Source: Planctomycetota bacterium
GTDB taxonomy: Bacteria; Planctomycetota; Phycisphaerae; WQYP01
DNA: 11,688 nt
Direction of reading: 5' to 3'
Assembly (NCBI GenBank): GCA_021826605.1
Contig: JAKAZF010000031.1
Location: 1 to 11,688, forward strand
Shown: positions 7,761-11,688 of the stretch, in pieces
How the letters are laid out: every line of letters starts with the position of its first letter
Position numbering within the stretch: position 1 is the first letter of the stretch
Position numbers and translations under genes: made by a program
Notes under the pieces: generated by a model
Seen by the model: the letters and a program-made list of their open reading frames with translations, nothing else
Told to the model about the DNA's origin: nothing
Database searches by the model: none

Positions 7761-8777
7761 TCACGCCCCCTTTTCCACGTGCCCCCCGAATTCATACCGC
7801 ATCGCCGATAAGAGCCGATCGGCAAATTCCGCCTCACCCCGTGACGCGAACCGCTCGTACAGCGCTGCACTTAATACCGGAACGGGCACCGATTCATCAA
7901 TCGCCGCCGCAACCGTCCAACGCCCCTCCCCGGAATCAGAAACGCGCCCGGCAAATTTTTCCATTCCGGGATCCTTGGCCAAGGCAATAGCCGTTAAATC
8001 CAGCAGCCATGAACCAATAACCGAACCGCGCCGCCACACTTCCGCTACATCCGGTAAATTCAGATCATACTGGTAATATTCCGGATTGCTTAAGGGGGCG
8101 GTTTCCGCATCCATCTGTTGTTGATCTTTACCGGCGTTGGCGTGCTTGAGAATATTAAGCCCTTCCGCATACGCCGCCATAATGCCATATTCAATGCCGT
8201 TGTGCACCATTTTCACAAAATGGCCCGCCCCATGCGGACCACAGTGCAGGTATCCGTTTTCCGCAGGGCTGATCGGCTGCTTTTCCCGCCCCGGTGTTCG
8301 GGCCGCGGTCTTCACCCCCGGTGCCAGCGTGGCAAAAATCGGATCTAAGCGCTGCACAACCTCCGCCTCACCGCCGATCATCATGCAATAGCCCCGATCC
8401 AATCCCCATACACCGCCGGATGTCCCAACATCCACATAATGGATATGACGATCTTTAAGTTGCTTAGCCCGGCGAATATCGTCGTGGTAATAGGAATTTC
8501 CGCCATCAATGATGGTGTCGCCCGCCTGCAGCAATGGTACGATTTTTTCCAGCGTGGTATCCACCACGCCCGCCGGAACCATCAGCCACACCACCCGCGG
8601 CGTGGCCAGTTTCCCGACAAATTCCTCTAAAGTCTTAGCGCCAATGCCGCCTTTGGCCTGCATGGCTTCCACGCTTTTGACATTCACATCATGCACCACA
8701 CAATGGTGCCCTCCCGCAATAAGCCGCTGCACCATGTTGGCCCCCATACGCCCCAATCCAATCATGCCCATTTCCAT
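7761..8777 (-). CDS. gnd: 6-phosphogluconate dehydrogenase, decarboxylating (short type, probably NAD-preferring)
   Basis: This enzyme oxidises and decarboxylates 6-phosphogluconate to ribulose-5-phosphate. From ATG 8777 the protein has 338 residues, which fits the short 6PGDH class (about 300-340) rather than the 470-residue E. coli type. It shows GLGRMGANM (7-15), DGGNSYYHDD (91-100), DVGTSGGVWG (116-125), GHFVKMVHNGIEYG with catalytic Lys189 and Glu196, and DSGEGRWT (281-288). The second strand ends in VVHD (Asp30), whereas NADP-type enzymes have an NRT-like motif; an acid there usually favours NAD+. An in-frame ATG at 8819 would add 14 residues, but 8777 has AAAGGA at good spacing and places the Rossmann fold at the very N-terminus. 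The neighbour zwf performs the preceding oxidation. Confidence 0.95.
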   Translation of the reverse strand: MEMGMIGLGRMGANMVQRLIAGGHHCVVHDVNVKSVEAMQAKGGIGAKTLEEFVGKLATPRVVWLMVPAGVVDTTLEKIVPLLQAGDTIIDGGNSYYHDDIRRAKQLKDRHIHYVDVGTSGGVWGLDRGYCMMIGGEAEVVQRLDPIFATLAPGVKTAARTPGREKQPISPAENGYLHCGPHGAGHFVKMVHNGIEYGIMAAYAEGLNILKHANAGKDQQQMDAETAPLSNPEYYQYDLNLPDVAEVWRRGSVIGSWLLDLTAIALAKDPGMEKFAGRVSDSGEGRWTVAAAIDESVPVPVLSAALYERFASRGEAEFADRLLSAMRYEFGGHVEKGA

Positions 8778-8784
8778 TGTTGAT

Positions 8785-8790
8785 TCCTTT
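8785..8790 (-). promoter_or_regulatory. Ribosome binding site selecting the gnd start
   Basis: AAAGGA on the minus strand lies seven bases before ATG 8777. The in-frame upstream ATG at 8819 has no comparable site, so the shorter gnd product is preferred. Confidence 0.75.
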
Positions 8791-8850
8791 TTGCAAAATG
8801 CCTCGCTCATGCCCGGCAATGCCGTCCGCCCGGCCTGAAATTCTCGCCCA

Positions 8851-9687
8851 CTACCCCGCCGCTGTCGGCAAAATATATTTTTCCACCGCTATGGCAAACC
8901 CGTCTTCTTCATTGGATTTGGTCACCCGCCGCGCCGCACGCTTGACCTGCACATCAGCATTGCCCATGGCGATGGATAAACCGCTATGGGCAAACATCCG
9001 CACATCATTGGGCATGTCACCGATCGTGGCGATGCGCGACGTTGATAAGTTAAATTCTTTCGCCAACCGCAGCGCCACGCCGCCTTTGTTGGCATCCGGA
9101 TGCGTGACATCCAGATAATAGGGCTGGGAACGCGTGGCCGATACGTGATCACCAAATTGCTCTTGAGCATCAGTTTCCGCACGCGCTACCGCTTCGAGAT
9201 CATCACTGACGCCCACAATTTTTACCACGTTATCCAGCACATCATCAAACGTGCTGACAATCTTTGGCTTGAATTTCACAGTCCAGGATTCTCTGTCCAC
9301 GTGCGACCCGTGCTCGGAACGGGCAAACCAGTCGTTGCCCCGGTAAATCCAAACATCAAGGTGATGATCCGTAATGGTTTTGACCACCTGCCCGGCCACA
9401 TCCGCAGGCAGTACCCGCTGATCAATAATAGATAAATCCGGTTTGACAAAAAGGCCGCCGTTAAATGCGGATATAGGTGTGGTGATATGTAGTGGCTTAA
9501 TGAGCATCTCCATGCCCAGCGGCGGCCGACCGCTGGTAATGGCAAATTTAATTCCCGCATCTTTGAGTCGCGCCACCGCCGCAATGGCACGGGGCGTAAG
9601 CACTTTATCCTGCGTTACCAGGGTGCCATCAACATCGGCAATTAACAACTGAATCGTTTCCGCTTTTTCTCTGCTGCCCGCTTGCAT
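8851..9687 (-). CDS. Cof-type HAD-IIB family phosphatase
   Basis: This is a haloacid-dehalogenase superfamily hydrolase of the Cof/YidA-like type IIB, which typically removes phosphate from sugar phosphates or related small molecules. The 278-residue product shows motif I DVDGTLV (Asp18 nucleophile, Asp20 acid/base), motif II TSGRP (51-55), motif III Lys201 (ANKGG) and motif IV GDMPND (Asp224, Asp228 binding magnesium). The cap domain lies between motifs II and III. The ATG at 9687 is chosen; an in-frame TTG at 9696 would add three residues, and neither has a strong ribosome site. It is the first gene of the minus-strand string, 73 bp upstream of gnd, so a sugar-phosphate substrate is plausible. 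Substrate cannot be read from sequence. It has no similarity to 6-phosphogluconolactonase. Confidence 0.9.
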   Translation of the reverse strand: MQAGSREKAETIQLLIADVDGTLVTQDKVLTPRAIAAVARLKDAGIKFAITSGRPPLGMEMLIKPLHITTPISAFNGGLFVKPDLSIIDQRVLPADVAGQVVKTITDHHLDVWIYRGNDWFARSEHGSHVDRESWTVKFKPKIVSTFDDVLDNVVKIVGVSDDLEAVARAETDAQEQFGDHVSATRSQPYYLDVTHPDANKGGVALRLAKEFNLSTSRIATIGDMPNDVRMFAHSGLSIAMGNADVQVKRAARRVTKSNEEDGFAIAVEKYILPTAAG

Positions 9688-9761
9688 AACCACCAACTTT
9701 CTCTGGAACCATTTCGGCCAGTCACTAATCGGTCAATGTCCTGCCTCCCCACTTCCCTAGC

Positions 9762-9790
9762 ATCGTAGAACCTTCAACCGCGATATGCAA
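9762..9790 (-). promoter_or_regulatory. Candidate sigma-70-like promoter for the pentose phosphate gene string
   Basis: On the minus strand a weak -35 (TTGCAT, plus-strand 9785-9790) is separated by 17 bp from a -10-like TACGAT (9762-9767). Transcription would start about 65-70 bases before the HAD start codon. The weak -35 suggests dependence on an activator, and three 13-bp repeats lie immediately upstream. This rests on pattern only. Confidence 0.4.
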
Positions 9791-9792
9791 GT

Positions 9793-9833
9793 AAAGCGAT
9801 TCGATAAAGCGATTCGACATACAGCGATTCGAT
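9793..9833. repeat. Three near-identical 13-bp repeats upstream of the candidate promoter
   Basis: AAAGCGATTCGAT (9793-9805) is followed directly by AAAGCGATTCGAC (9806-9818). After a 3-bp spacer comes a third copy, CAGCGATTCGAT (9822-9833). Each carries the dyad CGA-T-TCG. Relative to the candidate minus-strand promoter they occupy about -40 to -80, a typical place for activator sites. They could also be a small tandem expansion beside the REP-like element, which starts 17 bp further on. Confidence 0.85.
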
Positions 9834-9850
9834 TAATTTGGAGAACCGCC

Positions 9851-9935
9851 CCAGGAGCCTGTCCGAGTAATCGCCGGGTTGCGATCCCGGCGCGCCGGGA
9901 TGATTTTCGGCTTTTCGAGGCACCGTCGCGTCATA
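9851..9935 (+). repeat. 85-bp REP-like repeat, copy A
   Basis: This segment recurs at 11391-11475 in the same orientation with 81 of 85 bases identical; the four differences (9862, 9908, 9914, 9923) are all C/T transitions. Its core is an 18-bp perfect palindrome, ATCCCGGCGCGCCGGGAT (9884-9901). An upstream CGCCGGG (9872-9878) can pair instead with CCCGGCG (9886-9892), so two exclusive stems are possible. Similarity begins and ends sharply. Both strands are open across it, but the frames have no recognisable product, so it is treated as a non-coding dispersed element. Confidence 0.9.
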
Positions 9936-10058
9936 CCGGATGCTAGACGCAGTGGGGGAAAAATCCACCACCTCCCGGACAAGAATGATCTCAAAATCGC
10001 CCGCGTCGGTCGTGCCAATGTGATTTCCACTCGCTGGCGCCTTTCAACCGTCGAAACC

Positions 10059-10088
10059 AGCGGAAAAAACCTTAATAATTTTTCCGCT
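10059..10088. repeat. Perfect 10-bp inverted repeat with 10-base loop
   Basis: AGCGGAAAAA (10059-10068) and TTTTTCCGCT (10079-10088) are exact reverse complements around a 10-base loop. The stem has its G/C pairs on the outside and A/T pairs inside, and no T-run follows directly, so it is not a standard intrinsic terminator. It could be an operator, or an end of a mobile element. Confidence 0.85.
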
Positions 10089-10098
10089 TATCCCTTGC

Positions 10099-10119
10099 GT
10101 TTTTTTTCACAAAAAAAAC
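10099..10119. repeat. T8/A8 palindrome
   Basis: G followed by eight T (10099-10107), the triplet CAC, then eight A followed by C (10111-10119) form a perfect 9-bp inverted repeat with a 3-base loop. It lies 11 bp after the 10-bp inverted repeat and 15 bp before the candidate hydrolase promoter. As DNA it would be strongly A-tract bent. Confidence 0.85.
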
Positions 10120-10133
10120 ACACAGAAAATACG

Positions 10134-10163
10134 TTGGCAACATTACTTTTGGACAGTTACAAT
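10134..10163 (+). promoter_or_regulatory. Candidate sigma-70-like promoter for the alpha/beta hydrolase gene
   Basis: TTGGCA (10134-10139) and TACAAT (10158-10163) are separated by 18 bp, giving a start near 10170 and a leader of about 60 bases. Both boxes are closer to consensus than those of the opposing promoter. The leader contains CAGTTAGG (10165-10172) and its exact complement CCTAACTG (10206-10213), which could pair just before the ribosome site. Confidence 0.5.
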
Positions 10164-10217
10164 ACAGTTAGGCAGTATTGGTTGAGCATTTAATTTAAAA
10201 GGCTTCCTAACTGCCAG

Positions 10218-10223
10218 AAGGAG
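10218..10223 (+). promoter_or_regulatory. Ribosome binding site fixing the hydrolase GTG start
   Basis: AAGGAG six bases before GTG 10230 is the strongest ribosome site in the window, and it settles the non-ATG start. Confidence 0.85.
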
Positions 10224-10229
10224 CATACG

Positions 10230-11132
10230 GTGTCAATACCCATTCATCCGCAGACTCATGTATCAGTAGCACGCACTTCATTGCATAATCTTGAAATTAA
10301 TGGAGTCCGGGTTTTTTATCGGGCAGCAGGCCCAATAGGGGCTCCGGTTATCTTGCTTTTGCATGGATTCCCCACATCCTCCCACATGTTTCGCGAGTTA
10401 ATCCCCCGCTTGGCTAATCGCTACCGGGTGATCGCTGCGGATCTGCCGGGATTCGGTTTTACCACGGTATCAGAAGGGATCAACTATCGCTATTCCTTCG
10501 ACTCTATTGCTTCCACGATGCAAGAGTTTGTGGACTCTCTTGGCCTTAAACGCTATGCGCTTTATGTTTTTGATTACGGTGCGCCTGTTGGTTTTCGACT
10601 TGCCCTTGCCCATCCGGAACGAATAACCGCAATCATCTCCCAGAACGGCAATGCTTATGAAGAGGGCCTGAGTGATGCTTGGGACCCGATCCGGCGCTAT
10701 TGGACAGAACCCACTAAAGAGCATCGGGATGGGCTCCGTGCGTTCTTGACTCTTGAGGCTACACGTTGGCAATACACGCACGGCGTTTCTGACCCGGAGA
10801 TGATCGCTCCCGAAGCCTATGTTCTCGATGCGGCCTTGCTGGAGCGCCCGGGTGCGAAGGAAATCCAACTCGATCTGTTTCTTGATTATTCTTCCAATGT
10901 TGCGCTCTACCCAAAATTTCAGAAGTATTTCCGAGATTGCAAGCCTCCCATGCTAGCAATCTGGGGGAAGCATGACCCATTTTTCCTTCCGGTTGGTGCC
11001 GAGTCGTATCGCCGGGACAATTCAAATGTCATTGTCGAACTTCTCGATACAGGGCATTTCGCGCTAGAAACACATGTGGATGAAATTGCCGGGTCTGTCG
11101 ATCGGTTGCTGGAGAAATTTGGGGGAAGATGA
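10230..11132 (+). CDS. Alpha/beta hydrolase with Asp nucleophile (haloalkane dehalogenase / epoxide hydrolase-like)
   Basis: This 300-residue alpha/beta-hydrolase has the order expected of the haloalkane dehalogenase and epoxide hydrolase group. It has an oxyanion loop HGFPTSS (45-51), DLPGFGF (71-77), a nucleophile elbow VFDYGAP with Asp115, a lid from about 140 to 215, the acid Asp249 in GKHDPFF, and the base His276 in TGHFALETH. The Asp nucleophile separates it from esterases and lipases. The residue after it is Tyr, not the Trp that binds halide in classical haloalkane dehalogenases, and the oxyanion loop reads HGF rather than HGN, so the exact activity is open. Close relatives are spread widely across bacteria as generic alpha/beta hydrolases. 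There is no signal peptide, so it is likely cytoplasmic. It is the only plus-strand gene and lies between two 85-bp repeats, which hints at acquisition as a cassette. Confidence 0.88.
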   Translation: MSIPIHPQTHVSVARTSLHNLEINGVRVFYRAAGPIGAPVILLLHGFPTSSHMFRELIPRLANRYRVIAADLPGFGFTTVSEGINYRYSFDSIASTMQEFVDSLGLKRYALYVFDYGAPVGFRLALAHPERITAIISQNGNAYEEGLSDAWDPIRRYWTEPTKEHRDGLRAFLTLEATRWQYTHGVSDPEMIAPEAYVLDAALLERPGAKEIQLDLFLDYSSNVALYPKFQKYFRDCKPPMLAIWGKHDPFFLPVGAESYRRDNSNVIVELLDTGHFALETHVDEIAGSVDRLLEKFGGR

Positions 11133-11225
11133 GTACCCGCATGAAGCAAACATCCACCGGAGCACACGAAAAGGTGGCATTCATCGCTGTTGGCACGGGC
11201 GGGTTAAGCAGGTGTCGTTTGGTTT

Positions 11226-11330
11226 ATGGTTCGAACGGCGCAGGTTGCACGAGGCGGCGTCATTTACCATGTTCTCAATCGCGGCAACGGTCGCATGGCT
11301 GTTTTTCGCAAGCCGCAGGTGATGTCATGA
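11226..11330 (+). pseudogene. N-terminal remnant of a REP-associated tyrosine transposase (RAYT, Y1/HUH family)
   Basis: A 34-codon frame from ATG 11226 encodes VRTAQVARGG followed by VIYHVLNRGNGRM and AVFRKPQ, then stops at TGA 11328-11330. This is the characteristic N-terminus of RAYT proteins (IS200-like single-strand transposases, usually 200-300 residues), which open with R-x-A-R-V-A-x-GG-VIYHV-x-NRGN-x-RM. The HUH catalytic motif and the tyrosine domain are missing; no other frame between here and the 85-bp repeat resembles them, so similarity ends abruptly after KPQ. It therefore appears to be a truncated, inactive copy. RAYTs mobilise REP palindromes, and a palindromic repeat starts 60 bp downstream. 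Recognition is by eye from the family consensus. Confidence 0.8.
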
Positions 11331-11390
11331 CAACGACAGATGTTGCCCTTTCGTGTAGTCCTTTTGCGCAACGCATAACCGGATTTTTCG

Positions 11391-11475
11391 CCAGGAGCCT
11401 GCCCGAGTAATCGCCGGGTTGCGATCCCGGCGCGCCGGGATGATTTTTGGCTTCTCGAGGCATCGTCGCGTCATA
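11391..11475 (+). repeat. 85-bp REP-like repeat, copy B
   Basis: This is the second copy of the element at 9851-9935, exactly 1540 bp further along in the same orientation, differing at 11402, 11448, 11454 and 11463. The 18-bp palindrome lies at 11424-11441. The four transitions leave the palindrome and its alternative pairing arm untouched, consistent with selection on structure or with recent copying. Flanking sequences differ from copy A on both sides. Confidence 0.9.
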
Positions 11476-11493
11476 GACCACCGTGGTGATAAC

Positions 11494-11543
11494 CCGGTGG
11501 TTGGTTGGCGACACTGGATCAACCACCGGATTAACCATCCGGT
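11494..11543. repeat. Overlapping inverted repeats next to REP-like copy B
   Basis: CCGGTGGTTG (11494-11503) pairs exactly with CAACCACCGG (11520-11529). Overlapping the second arm, ACCGGAT (11525-11531) pairs exactly with ATCCGGT (11537-11543) across a 5-base loop. The two stems exclude each other. They start 18 bp after copy B and have no counterpart beside copy A, so they are either a separate element or part of a longer element truncated in copy A. Confidence 0.8.
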
Positions 11544-11688
11544 GCTCTACAAGAAACGGCGACGATGGCGTACCTGGCACGGATGGTACTCCGAAGAGCC
11601 GCCCCGCGGGTGGGCCTGAAATGCCCCGCCTGCTTTGTTGTCGGATCTCGCAGACTCATTATTAAGAGTCGGCTCGATCCTCCGCCGC

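Larger units (their letters stand above)
9688..10229. other. Divergent intergenic region between the HAD gene and the alpha/beta hydrolase gene
   Basis: This 542-bp stretch between divergently transcribed genes holds no convincing coding region. From left to right it contains a candidate minus-strand promoter, three 13-bp repeats, an 85-bp REP-like repeat (copy A), about 120 bp with no recognised feature, two perfect inverted repeats, a candidate plus-strand promoter and a possible leader stem. Short open frames here overlap the repeat on both strands and look incidental. Confidence 0.8.
11133..11688. other. Non-coding region with transposase remnant and repeats
   Basis: No intact gene is seen in this 556-bp stretch. 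It holds a RAYT remnant (11226-11330), repeat copy B (11391-11475), overlapping inverted repeats (11494-11543), and about 145 bp at the right edge with only a weak 5-bp stem (GACTC 11653-11657 with GAGTC 11666-11670). A 93-codon frame at 11129-11410 begins at an ATGA overlap with the hydrolase stop, but it reads the transposase remnant out of frame and ends inside the repeat, so it is not accepted. Confidence 0.75.

Noticed and set aside
7725..7765. Possible terminator after gnd, with a T6 run on the minus strand
   Set aside because: The GGGGC before the T-run has no complementary arm to form a stem, and the next gene starts 51 bp on with a good ribosome site.
9879..10193. Plus-strand frame across repeat copy A, sharing its first 18 residues with a frame in copy B
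   Set aside because: The shared peptide comes only from the shared 85-bp DNA; the frames diverge at once outside it and the opposite strand is equally open.
11129..11410. 93-codon frame starting at an ATGA overlap with the hydrolase stop
   Set aside because: The overlap looked like an operon partner, but the frame reads the transposase remnant in the wrong phase and ends inside repeat copy B, with no family resemblance.
1..11688. CRISPR array, tRNA, rRNA, toxin-antitoxin or phage-defence genes
   Set aside because: No regularly spaced repeat-spacer pattern, tRNA cloverleaf, rRNA segment or defence-type protein was recognised on either strand.

Overview
The window looks like a bacterial chromosome segment, most likely from the Planctomycetota or a related PVC lineage. 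The main clues are a fused 3-dehydroquinate dehydratase/shikimate dehydrogenase (aroDE, a fusion known from Planctomycetes, Chlamydiae and plants), a short-type 6-phosphogluconate dehydrogenase and a long-type transaldolase. The lineage call is an inference from gene content; there is no rRNA or other marker.

Positions 1-9687 form one minus-strand gene string, read right to left: a Cof-type HAD phosphatase, gnd (6-phosphogluconate dehydrogenase), zwf (glucose-6-phosphate dehydrogenase), tal (transaldolase), pgi (glucose-6-phosphate isomerase), a stand-alone DUF2090 aldolase-like protein, nfo (endonuclease IV) and aroDE, which runs off the left edge. The largest gap is 163 bp. The last three genes are tightly packed, with a 2-bp gap and then a 4-bp ATGA overlap. 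The string encodes most of the pentose phosphate pathway and its link to glycolysis. Transaldolase interconverts erythrose-4-phosphate, the shikimate precursor, so aroDE at the distal end makes metabolic sense. No 6-phosphogluconolactonase gene is present. A candidate promoter lies upstream of the HAD gene, directly preceded by three copies of a 13-bp repeat.

Positions 9688-11688 are different: one plus-strand alpha/beta hydrolase gene with an Asp nucleophile, flanked by long non-coding stretches. Two copies of an 85-bp repeat (81/85 identical), each built around an 18-bp perfect palindrome, lie on either side of it in the same orientation. Sixty bp before the right-hand copy is a 34-codon remnant of the N-terminus of a REP-associated tyrosine transposase (RAYT, Y1/HUH family). 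The right end therefore looks like a landing zone for REP-like elements and a decayed RAYT gene, with the hydrolase carried between two repeats. The region also contains several perfect inverted repeats.

No wholly new multi-gene system is evident. The parts most worth following up are the RAYT remnant with its REP-like repeats, the iterated sites in front of the sugar-phosphate gene string, and the DUF2090 protein inside that string.
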